A stretch of 64,000 nucleotides of DNA from Todiramphus chloris collaris (taxonomy: Eukaryota > Chordata > Aves > Coraciiformes > Alcedinidae), in contig JANVCC010000022.1 in the NCBI GenBank assembly GCA_025345505.1, positions 32,463,602 through 32,527,601 of the forward strand, in the 5' to 3' direction. Positions 12,077 to 27,000 of the stretch are shown piece by piece. The stretch's first letter is position 1. Every line of letters begins with the position of its first letter. The notes beneath the pieces were generated by a model. It saw only the letters and a program-made list of their open reading frames with translations. It was not told the DNA's origin and made no database searches. Made by a program: the position numbers and the translations under genes.

Positions 12077-15000
12077 CTGTAAACAGAGAAGCGGAGGCAC
12101 CTGCATCACCCCTTGTTTGCCATTCATTAGGAGACGTGCTTCTTGGCTGTGCAAACAAGGCAGGATGCTTCAGGAAGAGGTTAAAGCCTTCTCAGTGCCC
12201 TTGGGAGTCACAGAGCTAATCTGAGAACAGTTTCTTAGAAGGCACACAAAAATACATTCTCCTCCCCCAGCAAAAACTGGAAAATACATATTTTCTTAAC
12301 AAATAAGCCTCCTCTTTGGACATTGGCTATGGCAAACACATCCCACATGGTGCAGAAGAAGCAGCATGAACCATTTCTAATGAAAAATACCCTTTTTTTT
12401 TTAGTTTCATAAGCTTTAGCGTACAATTGCTTTTGTAACTCTTTTAAATTAAAGAGGAGACTTTGCTGCCATCTCTTTATTCCAGAGTCTGATTTTAAGA
12501 AAACGTCATTGCACATCTGCAAATCAAAACTGTAAGAGCTTATAGCACCAACCCAGACTTTGTTGAGCACCTAAGAGCTTCAGGATCCTTGTCTGACTCC
12601 AAGTGTTTTGCAGTCTAATGGGATTTCTTCTTTACCTCCAATTCATGAAATCCAGCAAGATATTTTAAAGAAAGCAGAGCTTAGGAAAAGCCTGTAAATT
12701 ACTTCAATGTCATTTCTTGCAGTGTGGTAAAGGTGGGCTTCAAACTGACCCACCCAACCCCCAAGAAGAGCTGAAATTGTTTTTGTGCCAGCTTGAGCAG
12801 GAGCCCTGGCATTAGGATAAGGCAATCAAGGTGGCTGGCTGGCTGCACTCTTTGAGGAGGGAGAAATAGGATTAGTTTCTGCCTTGGGCACTTGCCAGCT
12901 CCTCACTCAACCCTCTTCAGCAGGGTCTTTGCTCATTGATTGCACTGATCGAAGCTCTAAGGACTGTGCTAGTCTGGTAACGGGTAGGATAAAAAACCCC
13001 TGTGACAACAGCATCTCTACCCATGAGACCATCAGGTCTGCCTTTCTGGGAGAGATAGTTTCTCCTTTCCACCCATGGTAACATTGTGAAGCCTCTCATC
13101 TCACCTGCCTCCTGTGGAGAACCTCTGACGACACAAAGGAGACAGGGTTGAGATGCACTGAAGGACGACCAGGAGGAAAATCCTGCTCTATCATCATAGC
13201 TGCACTGAGATAAAATGACCTGCCACAAATCTGCTTGGACACTGAGATGGGATCAGGGGGACAATCGTCTAGGATGTGAAGCAGTGGGGTCTGATTGACT
13301 GTGCCACAAGTAATTCTGGTAGTGCTTCAGCTGGGCCCCACATGACCTGTTCCCATCCTCAGCTCCTCACTCTTGGCTTGGGCTCATGTCACCCATCCAG
13401 TAGACATTGCAAAAATGGGCAGGGAACAACCCCTTGCTTCAAATAAGCTACACAGAAGACATGGTGCTCACCCTCTGCTCCTCCTCACTCCTCTTCTGGG
13501 TCATCTGTCTAACCCAGGCTCTCATCACCAAATGCTTAGGCCAGTGTGCAGCTTTGCACAGCTGCCATGAGAGGCAGCAGTAGCTGCATGAACAAAGCTA
13601 CTCATGGCAAGAGGTGTGCAGGACAGGAGGGTCTTCAGGGACCCAGTCCCATACTTGGAGACATCCACTGGTCTGGTAGAAAGAAGGATAGATGTGATAT
13701 GAGAGAGCTGTCTCATCTGTTCTCAGCCACGCCACAGACCTACCGTGGGGAGCTAAGAGAGGTCCCTTCAGCCCTGTCTCCTCTTAGTAGCCACATCTGC
13801 TAACAAAGGCATGTAGCCATGCTATAGGGACTGTGGGCAGAGGCAGGAGCTGGCAAGACAGGCATGGGTATGTGCCAATGTGCTTAAATGCCTGGACTTC
13901 CATTTATTATTAAAGGAGCCACAAAATTAGCACATACAATGCATAGTGGCTTGTGTTGTGTGATCCTTAGGACAGTGTTCACTCACTGCAACGAGGGAGC
14001 AACCCAACAGATTGAGAACCTCAAAACCCCACTTCATTGTACAGCAGCACAGATGGTCACTACTGTCTGTGGGAAACCCAGATGTGATGGAATTAATAAT
14101 TAATAGGATCAAACCAGACTAACAAAATTAGTTAATAACCAATGAAACAATACCCTTAAGGTCTTTTGGAAAGGAAAACCCCAAGACAGCACTGCTGTAG
14201 TCCCACGCAAACTCAATACCGAATGGTTCCTTCACCAAAAACCTTGTTTGCTGTATTTGTCCTGTAGCTATTGAGGCTTGCCCCCAACATTTCCTCTCTG
14301 AAACTCACAGCTGACACACAGAATCACAGAACATGAGGGATTGGAAGGGACCTCAAAAGATCACCTAGTCCAACCCCCCTGCTAGAGCAGGATCACCTAG
14401 ATCAGGCCCACCTAGATCAGGCCACACAGGACCGCACTGAGGTGGGTTTTGAAAGTCTCCAGAGAAGACTGCACAGCCTCTCTGGGCAGCCTGTTCCCGT
14501 GCTCTGTCACCCTCACCATGAGAAGGTTTTTCCTTATGTTTACACAAAACCTCTTCTGCTCCAGCTTGTACCCATTACCCCTTCTCCTATCACTGGATGT
14601 CACTGAGAGGAGCCTGGCTCCATCCTCCTGACACTTGCCCTTTATATATTTATAGACATCAATAAGGTCACCCCTCAGTCTCCTTTTCTCCAGGCTGTAA
14701 AGACCCAGCTCTCTCAGCCTCTCCTCAGAAGGGAGATGCTCCACTCCCTTCATCATCCTAGTGGCTCTGCACTGGACTCTCTCCAGTAGCTCCCTGTCTT
14801 TCTTGAACTGGGGTGCCCAGAACTGGACACAGTGCTCCAGGTGGGGCCTCACCAGCACAGAGTAGAGGGGGAGGAGACCCTCCCTCGACCTGCTGGCCAC
14901 GCTCTTCCTCATGCACCCCAGGATGCCATTGGCCTCCTTGGCCACGAGGGCACATTGTTGGCTCATAGCCATCCTCTCATCCACCAGGACTCCTGGATCT

Positions 15001-18000
15001 TTTCCCCAGAGCTGCTCTCCAACAGCTCAGCCCCCAGCCTGTACTGATCCATGGGGTTGTTCTTCCCCAGCTGCAGTATTTTACACTTGCCCTCGTACTT
15101 CATTAAACTTCTCCCCGCTCAGCGTTCCAGCCTGTCCAGGTCATGCTGGATGGCAGCACAGCCTTCTGGCGTGTCAGCCCCTCCTCCCAGTTTTGTATCA
15201 TCAGCAAACTTGCTCAGGGTACACTCTATCCCTTCCTCCAGGTCATTGATGAATATATTGAACAGCACTGGACCCAGGACCCAGCCCTGGGGAACAGCAC
15301 TACCCACAGGCCTCCAGCTAGACCCTGCTCCACTGACCACAACTCTCTGGGCTTTGTCCTTCAGCCAGTTCCCAATCCATCTCACCACATGTGTCTGTTC
15401 CACCAGTACCTTAGTAATTTTCTTTCAAAGGATGGTGGGTGGAAAAGATGGAGTCTCCCATTCCTCATTTCCTAACAGATTCTCCAGTTCAACGTGAGTC
15501 ACCAAGGTTGAGCACAGACCTTTGGGCTAACATAAAGCTTCAGGCACCAAGATATGGTTATCAGTTGACATGTCCACACACAAGGCAGAGGGGATTCCTT
15601 CTCCCCAACTTATGTGGCCAGACACGTGCCAAGCTAATGGGAGAAAACAGTTATTTTTACCATTAAGAATACCACTGAATTTGCATGAAGGGACAGACAG
15701 ACTTCTTAAGGTAATAAGCAAGTCCATTCTTCCACCCCTCTCTGTGCACATTAGTGGGTCATGGGAACAACAACTGCCTCCGTAGCTGTCAAGTGACTGG
15801 TACCAACCTGCACGAGGTGAGAAAAATGGACTTAATCCAGCCGAAGAAACTGAAATTCGCTGCTGCTCCTACAGAGAAAAGGCACAAGAAGTAAGCGCGC
15901 TGCTAATTCTCTCATAATAGCATTATGCCATTGAATTTGTATATAAATCTCAAACCAACATGCTTGTTATTAGCCTTCAGTACACAAAGATTTTGCAATG
16001 GTGAGAACATTTTGCAATCTCCCCACACACTGCAGCTTTTAAACTATTGTCGAGAAACTTAACCGAAGTTTCCCATGGAGAATAACTATCCTTTCCCAGA
16101 CTGCCAGTTTGTGAAAATCCCAGTAAAGCTAAGAGCAAAGCACAGGTACCCACCACAGTACCTTTTCCTCCCTGGACTGACTGCAAAGATGATTCCCAGT
16201 GCAGGGATGGGGTGTCAGGAGGAGCCATTCAGCTGACCTCAGCCAGCGTGGTTGTGGTTTCACCGTTCATTGCCTTTTGTCTGCCCCCACGGAGAGCTGG
16301 CTTAACTTATTACACTAACACCATTTTTCTCTGGTTTCTCTACAGAGTTAGTTTCCTGCACTGTCTCACTGCAGGGGCAGGGAAGTGCTGGAGCTGGCAG
16401 CAAAAGCAGCAGCAGAAGTTTGCGGTGAAAGACAAGGAGGAGAACAGAGACCTGGCAGCGCCTGCTGGATTTGGCTTCAGTTTTTGGGAAGGAAGGGAGC
16501 AGAGAAGGGATGTGTTGAAATCCCAGAGCATTTCTGCTCCTGAGGTCTTCAGATAGTCCTTAATCCGAGGTGTTTCTCAAGCCAGTGTCTCCCAACCTTT
16601 CTGGATAGAAGCGTCATTCAGTCCTTTAGTTAACAAACTCACAAATCATTGGATGCTACGTGACCACAGAATAATGTTCGCTCATAGCCAAATAAAAATC
16701 AGGATGAACTTTATTCACTTCTAACTTTTTCTTTGCTGTGCATTGTTTTACTGTATGTGTGGGAATGCACATGCAAAAGCAACCAAACAAAAATGTCTAA
16801 TCATGCTGCTATTTCTCAGATCACCTTCCAAAATTCCCTAACACACCAACTCAGAAATTATTTTTTAAATTAGTTTTGGTGTGTATTTCAAAAGCAGGTA
16901 ACAAAGAGAGAAAATAGCGAATATACATGGGCAAAATAAAACTCCCAAGCCTGAAAACATGTCTTGTGTTTTGTTTCATATAGGGAAATTGTAAAAAAAC
17001 TTTGTCAAAACATAGATATATTTCAAAAGATACAAATTATCAAGTCCTACCCACAACCTCAGCTCTTTTCTTCCATCCCATACAGATACTTAGAAAGGAA
17101 GTCACTTAAGAGTAACAGAAAAGAATTGTTGAGCAATGTTTTGATGGTTATTGAGTGACAACTCATTTTTGGGTTCTCATTGTCTAGGTTTCTGAAATCT
17201 AGTAGCTGCTTACCTAGTGTCTAATAATCTTTTGTCAAAATAAATCCAGGTAGTGCCAAGGAACTGTAGGCTCTCCTGAGCTGCTTCCTAAATGTGCTTC
17301 ACTGTTTCATTTTCAACTTGTTTAAGCCGATCACATGCGCAGACCTTTCTAATGCCCTCTGCCTAAAAGCATTTTCCCAGATTACATTCTCAACATATTC
17401 AACCTGTTTAGTTCTGGAATCAAAAGGCTCTCTTGTTCTGCAGTTATGAATGCTGAGATTTAATGAGATACTTGTCATAATTCCCATTTTCCTTAAAGTT
17501 TTCTCAGGTGGGTTTGTATTAATTAACTAAAACATTTTTATGGCAGATTTCTCTCATTGCTGTAATACACTTACAATCTACCGTGCCTGTTAAGTCTTAG
17601 TATTAGTATCTGGTTTTGCCATTTAAAGTACAATTTAAGAAAGCAATAAGCACAATTTTCACACTGTCAAACCAATGCTAGTTACAGTTAGGATACAATA
17701 AAAATTAGTCATAGAGAAAATGTATTAGAACTAGCAACGAAACAAAACCTCATCACTCACTGTGTCACCTGCATATCAAACACAAGAGCCTCAATTCCTA
17801 ATTAAGTTAAATTAAAGCTTAATTAATTTTTAAGCAGATTTAATAATACAGAAAAAAAAATACTCACCAAGGGGGAGTCCCGGGCTCACTTGGCCAATGT
17901 AGAAATACAGAATAACTGCTGCACCCAGGCTGATGAGGGTGTAGATCCACTGAATGACAAACATTATGATGAGGGACACGATCGCCTGTTGGAAAGATGG

Positions 18001-21000
18001 TTTGAGGTTACCCCTGAGTCTGTAAGAGAATACAGTGATGACAGTCTGACAGTCCTTTTTCTGCAAAGCCCAGCAGCTCCACTGTCCTCCTGCTCTGGCC
18101 CTGTGGGAGAGCTGAAGAACTGCTCACCTTCAGACACAGGCTGACACAGGGTCAGCAGTTTGTTCCTCTAACTGGCAAGAAGAGCATGCATTGCACCTCT
18201 AACAGAAACGCTTTAAAAACTGAGGCAGTGCTGGGGCTTTCAACCTGTTACAAGACCATCAGTAAATGCTCTTTCTGGTTTGCTTTTTTTTTCCCCCCAG
18301 AAATGATGCATCTTGGTTTTAAATGCAAAACCAGTCCTTTGATGGCATCTCCGCACCTCTGTCTTTCTCAGTGTCTTCTTGGGAGCATCGCGTAAGAGAC
18401 ATGCATGGTCAGGACCCAGGACACAGCCACTCAGAATTATCCTGGTGTTTTCTTTTAGGTGTCTCCCTCCTATTGATGTCCTAGGATGGGTAGATAGCAG
18501 AGGCCCTCCTTGCACAAGACCCGCTGCACAGCCCAGGTCTTGCTCGCAGGAGAAACCATGCCAGCTGCAACCACATGGGTCGATGGATGTTCTTGAGCAT
18601 TGGTGGCTGAGGCTGGTGGTACAGCAGGACCCCTGGGGAACCACATCATCTCCTGCCTGTAAAACACCCCATGATCTGTGGCTTTTGGTCACACGTGCAT
18701 TTCCACCCACCATTATCTGGAAAGATTTGGCTATGGCATGGCTGGGGTTTCTTCCTAATAAGGTTCCCATGTTATATTGGTTTCACTGTTGAAAGGAGGG
18801 ACAGCACAGGCTGACAGGGTCATCTTCAGCAGCATGGAGGTAGCTTTCAGAGAGCTACCCTGAGTCCTAGAGGCAACTCAGATCTCTGTTTGGGCTTTTC
18901 CAAGGGGAGTACCCAGAGGGTCAGCAGCTCAGGAGGTAGGTTTGGCTCCAAGGGCATATGAACAGGGGCGGCAGTCCCAAGTTGATGGGTGATGTTAGGA
19001 GCAGCAAGGGGCAGCATGCAAAGAAAAAGCTAAATGAGTCCAGACTGCCAAGATTGGTGAAGCTCAGAGAGAGAGGGCTGAGGGGCAAGGAGCCAGGATG
19101 AATAAATGCATCTGATCTTTGTTTCTGTAATTTTATTTTGCATCGTTGATCTCTTCTCAGCTCTCCTGCAACATCCTCCTAAGTCTGATTACTGACAGGA
19201 AACCAAATCTGCTTTAACGAACACGTCAGTCATCTCTGTAAGCAAATTCCCCTGCGAAGACAGGGAGCTGACTGCTCTGCAATGATGCACCCTTGGGAGC
19301 TACGTTAGTCGCCGAGCCCCGAGACAGCCTCAGCACACAACCTCCTAAAGATGTCACCGCTAGCCAGAAGCCTCCACATCCATCCCAGCCCTGGTGCTGC
19401 AGTCCCGTGGGACCCCTCTCCAGGAGCCGGCTGCTGGCAGCAGCAGTGAATTTGAAAAGTAGGTGTCAAACTCCATCTGAGAATGAAACTAAAAGGGTCT
19501 GGTGGGTCGTTTGAGTGGGTTTGTTACATTTTACGCACTGCTATGAAATCCTCGTCCATGTAGCAAAGCCATATGGTTCATTCATTATGCATATCTGACC
19601 CTTTCCCTGTCGTTTTCCCAATAATCCATCTTCCCAAGATGAATTTAAATGTCTTAAACTCCTCAGCGGCTTGAGACAAAAGGTATTTAAGAGTTATTTA
19701 TTCTTTAAAGTAACATGCTGGGGGAATGCTCCACTTTCCTCCCTCAAAAGATGGAATTTCACAGCTGTGCTGCTGGAATCAGGAGGTCAGCACTAATGAA
19801 ACCCCACCCCGAGCTTGCAGAAACTGCCTCATAAATAAAAGCTACACAGCTTTGAGGCTGATGTCTCACTCCGTCCATGGCAAGAAAAAGCATGCAGGCA
19901 CACAGTAAAAAGAGGGACTCTAATTTTTTTTCCCAGCCAGCCAGGCATCTCTAACATCCTATGATGCCATACTTTGAATTTGTTATCTTTTTGGTTTGGT
20001 TTTTTTTTTTTCTGTTGCTGTCATTGTTAATTAATCTGTCATCTGGTTTTCTCTGAATTTGAACTACTGGATGCACGGCACCTTGAGTAGTTAACTCAGG
20101 TGTGACCTGGAATGTTAGAATCAAAAGCCATTTTACAATACTGGAGTGTATTTACCCTGCAGTAAGTGATGAATTACCCTCTGTTTCCTACAATCACAAA
20201 CTAGTGTTCAAAATAAAAGAAAATTACTTACACCAGCGAAGGAAACCCAATGATTGCAGAATTTGGAATAGAAGGATTCTGGTATTTGCTGAATTCCAAG
20301 CTCTGGATTTTGATGCTTTATAGATGATTCTACAGAAAACCAAAACAAAACCCACAAACAACAACAAAACCAAACAAACAAACCAGAAAGACACAAAATG
20401 AACAAAACCCAAAGCAAACAAAAAAATACACACACACACACAAAAACCCCAACAACAAACAAACAAAAAAACAGAAAAAAAAAAAAAAGCAAGAGACATT
20501 AGAAAGGAGCTATAATGTGGTTGCTTTCTCCTAATTTACATTACCAGATTCCAGAAAAGCAGAGCAGAAATACTAGCTGACATCTGAGTAGGGCAAAGTT
20601 AAATCAAAACCTCTAAAACGAAAACAGAAAAGAAGTGCTAGAAACAAATCCTGAATCCATTTGAAGGCCACATTTGTATATTTCTGCCTCAGTTTCCCTA
20701 TTTGTGAAAAATTAGAAAGAATACTTTTCCCCCTCAGAGGACTTTATGAGGCTTAACTGACTAATGCTAATAAAACACTAGAGCACTGAGATGACAAACT
20801 CCAAGCAAACACACGGTATCAAATACCCATATCACCAACAAAAATTCCCAGTAAGCTGTGGATGTTGAATGTCTGGCTCCACCTGTGGCACAGGGCATTT
20901 TGATAGCCTGAGTTTTAGACTCGCATGGCTCCATCCCTCCTACCCCACACAAGGATGAAGTAGACTCAACAACTTTTTAATATAGAGCATTATGCATGCA

Positions 21001-24000
21001 TGTGTAGAATAATGAGTATATAGTAAACAACACTACGCTAAATATACTCCTGCCTGCTTCCCTGTGAATAATCTTCCAGATGAAATGGCACTGGAACTTC
21101 TCCTGTGATGCACTGTGATGAACTCTAGCCTGGAACAAACGGTACTATCTTTATGAATCACCCAATGACAGCCCTATATAAAGCTCATTTCACACCTGCC
21201 TTCAGGAAAGCACCAGGAAGACCAAGGTTATAAACCGTTCATCCATGAACATGGACATGTCCACCTCCTACAGCCCTTACCTTCTCCCCTCCGGCCAGGG
21301 AGCGCCAGCTCCTCGCTGCAGAGCTGCTCCCCCTGCTCCTGCAGCACGGGTGCCTGCTGGGCATCTGCAGCGGGTGATGAGCATGGACCTGCCTCATGCT
21401 GACAGCCCTGCTCAGTAAGGTCCTGATGGCTCTCGTTGTGGTGCTCCATGGTCTCATCCCAGCCGTGGTGAGTCGGGGGAGCATTGTGATGGAGATCCAG
21501 GAGAAAGCTGTCTTGTAACATCTGCTTGGCTGGCTTCTTTGCCTTCTTTTGTTTGACTTTTTGAGTTAAATTCTCAGCTTCTCCTTTTTTGCAAGTACCT
21601 GTCTCACTGAGAAATGGTTTAAAAAGCTGGTCCATGTCTTTTTTGAATTCCAGCAAGGTGCCGTTTGATCTGCTTTGAATTACTCCATCTGCTGTGTGGC
21701 TAGAGGGCTTGTTGAAAATTAAAGGCTGGGAAGGGTGAGCGGGTCTAGCAGTCTGCATCTGGGTCTCATCAGGTTTCTGCTGAATGTTGTAGCTCAAGGA
21801 GATGGAGAAATAGGAATAGTCTACAGCAATATACGTCAACATGAAGTTGATGGTGACTATGGGAGCAAGAACATTCACTTGCCCAATGAAGACAAAAGCC
21901 ATGGTGATGAGACTTGTTAAGCAAATCGCAGCCACTGGAGTCTTGTTGGGTCCTCTCTAGTTCATAAATAAAACAAACTTGCATTTAAATTAACAACCAT
22001 AAGCTTTGCCATGATGATTCCCCACTTGCTCAGCTGCCATGGGCAGTTACCTGGACATTTTGCAGTACCCCTTAGTCCTGAAATACATGCATGCATGTGT
22101 GAGCAGAGGCTCACTGGCTTAAATTAAAGAATAGGCTGGAAGCAAAAAGCTGCTGAGCTCCCACCTTGTCTCTAAGCCTTACTCAAGCTTTGTCTTTGGA
22201 AAACACATCCACTCTCACTCCGTATCTCCATGGCAAACCAATGGCACTAAAGCAGCAATAAACCTTCCGAGAGATTTGTGGCATTTATGGGAAGTCTGGA
22301 AATAAGAGTGTATTAATTAGAGTTAGCTGTTTGTCTCTAGTTCTCTACAGGTCTCCACGACACTGCCTACACAAAAGGCTACTTCATGCTGCCACTGGAA
22401 AGGCTTTGACTGCATGGAGTGATGCCACCTTCGCATCAGCAGCTTCTGGCCCTGCCCTGCAACAAGGCTAAGCTAAATCCATGGTCTGCTGAGCCTCTGC
22501 ACTTGGGGTTTCCCTCCTCCTACCCACCCAAGTGGTAGAAGGAAAGCAGCAGACCAGTCAGGCAGCCAAGCGCGCTGGAGGGCAGGAGTCATCCCCCAGC
22601 GATGCCGGGCGTGCGTTGGGAAGGCAGGCAGCCAGGAGAAACACCACCTGCTCTTCTCCTTTTGGGAGGAGGAGGAGAAAAAGAGAGACAAAGCAAAGGG
22701 GTGGAAAGACTTGAGCCATCAGCTCATGACCTCTAATCCCAGGTCTGAAGTACCCTTCCTTGGACCAGGCACTGTCATGCCATTTCAGTACCCAAGAAGT
22801 CTGTGCAGGCTGCATATGGGCCGCACTGAAAAATATCTTACAAGATATCTTACAAAATACCTTAGCATTTCAGTTATTGCATGTGCTTCTTTAATAAACA
22901 CATAGCTCAAATGGAAACTATTTCTATTTTCTCCACTCTTATTTATTAATATTAAAAACCAGTTCTGGACTTAACGCCTTTTCACAATGAAAGAGAAATA
23001 CATCTTGGAGACAAAGGAACACGTTTCTCGGAAAGCATCTTCAGTATCAGAAAGACACACTGAGATGGGGAACAGATGGGATGATCTCAAGATGCCTCTG
23101 GCTTGGGTTTAACTCTACAGAAAACACTCGTGTCCTTCCCATCAGCAGGGGTTACGGTGACTACAACACTTTCTTCAACCACGGAAAAGAAAAGCTGATG
23201 TGGAACACATTGGTAAGGGCACACTAAATTTACTAACACTCCATAAACCAAATCTAGGCAATTTTCAACGTGGCAGAGAGAAGGAAGGTGAAAAGCGATC
23301 TGCCTTTGAGCCCTCTTTTTGAGCCCTGCCCATCATGGCCCGCTGCCCAGACAGAGTTCAGAGCAGAAAATCTGACAGAAAGAAAACTATCAGAGAAGAG
23401 AGGGAATCAACTTTATAGTCATCTTTCCTAAATCACTGAAAATTTCACAAGGGTTGCCAAGTGAAGAACAGCCTGTACTGGGATCACCTGACAACTGCCT
23501 TTGGCAGCTGGAAGTTTCTGCTGTCATTATTGTTACTGCTTCCCCTATAATTATTACTATTCATTATTATTATTATTATAGCTATTATTTTGACTTTAAT
23601 TTTAGAAATTTACTTTGAGAAATAGAAAACAAACAGAAAATGATTATACTTATAAAACTTTTACATCTTCTAAAACATTCATAAATACCAACATTGTAAA
23701 GTATTTTCCTGTATTTACAAGCTGCTCTGAAGGAGCAAAACATCGTCAAGTTTTCCCAAGCACTCAGTACAGACAGTTAGGTACTGCAGGTTATTGAGAG
23801 TGACAGAATTCTTTTTGCCCTGTTTAGAAGACGGGAAAACCATCAAAAATAGTTTGCTCTGAATGTATAGCTCAAGACTAGAGTCCTTAGTGACTGGTAC
23901 TTTGATCTCAGTAGAACAGCTCATGTGAATGAGGATTATTTATGAAGACAAGAAAAAAGCCTCTTGTCATATTCAAAGCAATGCTTTGTTTCTGAGTATA

Positions 24001-27000
24001 TCTAAAGCTTAGCAGCCCCCTAATTTAATCTTTCAAATATACCCTTTCTTTTTATTTTATAGTGTCCAAAAGGCACCTGATCTTACAAAGAAGCATCCTC
24101 TTCTCCAGTGCACACAGATTGGATCCACGGCACCGTGACTAATCACGTACTAAGCTAGGAAGTTTCTGAGGAGGATAGGAACAGCTAAAAGAAAATATGT
24201 TTGGGAAAGAAGAATAATTAAAACTAAAAATAAATAAATACTTAAATAAAAGAAAAAGAAAAAAAGAGATAGAGAGGTATTTACCATCCATTTCACCAAG
24301 TGCTTGGAGAAAAGTTTCAGGCCTCTGCCCTGGACAGGAGGGCAGAGAAGAGCTAGGTAACTCCCTTGGTTAGGACCTCTTCTGCCTACGCATATGGTAC
24401 CAGATGTCATGACTTCCCCCTCCTTGCATTTCATACATCCCCCATCTCACCCTATAGACACATAGAAATACTGGATTCTTAAATCACCAGTTTTCCTTCA
24501 GGTGAAGGTTTGACAGCAGTCTCAGAGAAAGGATGACTAACCCCATGTCCAAGGAAGGCGAGCATGGGGATCACATTCTCCTGGGCGATGCACTGCAGGA
24601 TTCTGGGTGCTCCATACAGCCCTCCCATGCAGGATGCCAGGGATGAGATGTACAGCCCTAGCAAAAACAAGAAACCCACCAAGGATACCTGGAGGAAGTG
24701 GAGAGAATGCAAAGTTGATTATATTGTTCTTTAAAGACCCCCCGAGCGGTCTTAAATACATGTATTTTAAAAGACTACATATATTTTGTAACACTGCTAA
24801 ATGAAGACAGTGAGCCCTGGGAAAGCAGCAATTTAACTGGTCTGTGGCATAAAGTGCAAGCAATTAATACAGGAAAATTATCCCATAAAAGTAATTTAAT
24901 ACTGAACATCCTGTACCGACAGAGCCATTTGACAAACACATATCCAAGAATTTCTTTGTCACTTGGAGCAATTGCAGCAAAGCAGCAGCTATTAGATACC
25001 CCTTAAGTAACTGGAAGTGAGTTTATTTCAGGAGAGACCACTTATATACAGAGCACATCATACAGGAAAAGCTGCCCAGGCTTCCAACCATCCAAAACAG
25101 GAAGTCAAACCCCTGTGTCCCAGAGGGGAAAACCAATCCTGAAAGAAAATCCACAGTAAAACCAAATCAAAATTGCCACTTAAACAAATGGCATCTCAAA
25201 ACATACGCTCCAAAGGATATAATACAATGACCCTATTTTCCTGTCTTCAATGAGAAAAGAATTTCCTTTGGCTAACATGAAACAAAAAAATCTTTCAAGC
25301 CACAGTGCTAACAAGGCTGGGTTTATTACAGGTTTCTAGTGAGCACCCTTTCAAATGGAGAGCATCTCCTGGAGGCGTGGGCTATCACACAGAAGCGAGG
25401 TCTGGGGTCCCCCTGCACAGGTCCTCATTGTCAAGAGCTGCAAGCACAGGCAGCATATCTAAAAAAATCCCACCCAAACACACAAAACCCCACAATATGA
25501 ACGGTGTGCAAGAAAGCTTTGAAACGGGAGTGCTCCTGGTACCACAGCATAAGGATGTGAGCAGATGCAGCCAAGAAGAAGGTGGTCTAAGGTCACCTGA
25601 GCCATCCCCAAATCCTTCAAGGCCACAAGAGTCTGAGGGACAGCATCCAGCCACAGAGAAAGGGAAAGCATGGTGGGGTTACACCAGCACAAAGGCCAGG
25701 CAGGGAGAAAACCCTGGCATTTCGGTCCAGATTCAGCCTACCCACACTGAGATGAGCTGCTGGAGGTGCAGACATCAGTGGCAGAGGATGTACCCTACAT
25801 CCCACACGTCCTTCGCTCCCACTACTCCCCTTAGGAAAAGTAAAGTCTAAATGAACAAGAGTCCTCCCAGCTTCTGCCCTTGTTGAAGTCAGGCAGCACA
25901 TGCTTTATTAGAAGGAATTACAAAAATTTACATGTCTAAAGCTGATTCAAGCTACAGCTGCCTTTTCCTTGACTGTGAAATCCACATGCAGCCAAAAGGA
26001 GATTGGGTAAAAAGCCATAAAACGCTTGTTGTTTGGGGAAGGCATGTAAAAGTAATATTGTGGTCCAGAACTGTGCAAACCTCCTACCACAACATTACTT
26101 TTTCCCATGAAAATCCACTTGGCCTTGTGAATTTTATCTTGTGAGACAGAAGAAACTCGAGGCAAAGATGAGCAGATATCAGCCTCCATTAGAGCAACGG
26201 ACAGGCACTCAATGCGGAATCTCCCCTTCCCTATCTTCTAATCCTGCCCTGCTCTCAAATATACTCTGAAGAAACAATCAGTCATGCCAGACTTCATATA
26301 TTATTTTAGCTGCCAAAAATGTTTGCATTTAAATATACTACTTGACATTCAAATCAGGGTTAGAAAGGGAAGAGTCCTTTTCACTGAGGCTGATGAAAGG
26401 GTTTGCTGGGGGTTTCGAGCGCAGAGAGCATGAATACTTCCTAAGAAATTGGCACTTTGAGCTCATTAGAAGTGAAATTACTGAATCTCATTTTTATGTT
26501 TAAAAAGCCAAACAAGTATTGTAAAGGAGAAAAGCAGCCAAGCACTCGCTCTACCTGTGAGTGACAGAAAGGGAGACTTTGGATGTATAATGATGTCTTC
26601 CCCCTCCCTCTCTCCAAAGTCATTTAAATCTAAAGCAGCTTGTTGTAACTCAGACAAGCAACATGAATATTGTGTTCCATACTAAGGAAAAGAAAACTGA
26701 ATTTGCTTTTTTGGGGGGTATTTTTTGTTTGTTTATTAATGCTAAATATAAAAAACCCCAATTTTCTTTACATTCTTTACTGGATGATGTCGTATTCCAC
26801 CCCCACCCTGCCCTGAGGGCTTTGAAGTTAAAATAAAACTTTAACGACCACTTTTTCTTCAGTTAGATTCACTTAAAGTTGATTCTTTTTACTTACTCTA
26901 CTTTTCACCCATTAAGTCATTGCACACACAGGCATGGCCTTAAAGAAGGAAGGCTCATTCCGTTTTCCCCTGAAACAGAGCTGATTTTTTACCTTAGCAG

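Noticed and set aside
14412-15403. Minus-strand protein frames inside intron 12 as possible host exons
   Set aside because: They are CR1 LINE reverse-transcriptase remnants with the CR1 3' tail.
20208-20499. Phe/Cys/Val-rich minus-strand frames over the simple repeat
   Set aside because: Only the last 33 codons are real (SLC12A8 exon 10); the hydrophobic run is translated U/G-rich intron.
25305-25850. 181-codon plus-strand open frame in intron 7
   Set aside because: No homology recognised, no splice-site support, antisense to the gene.
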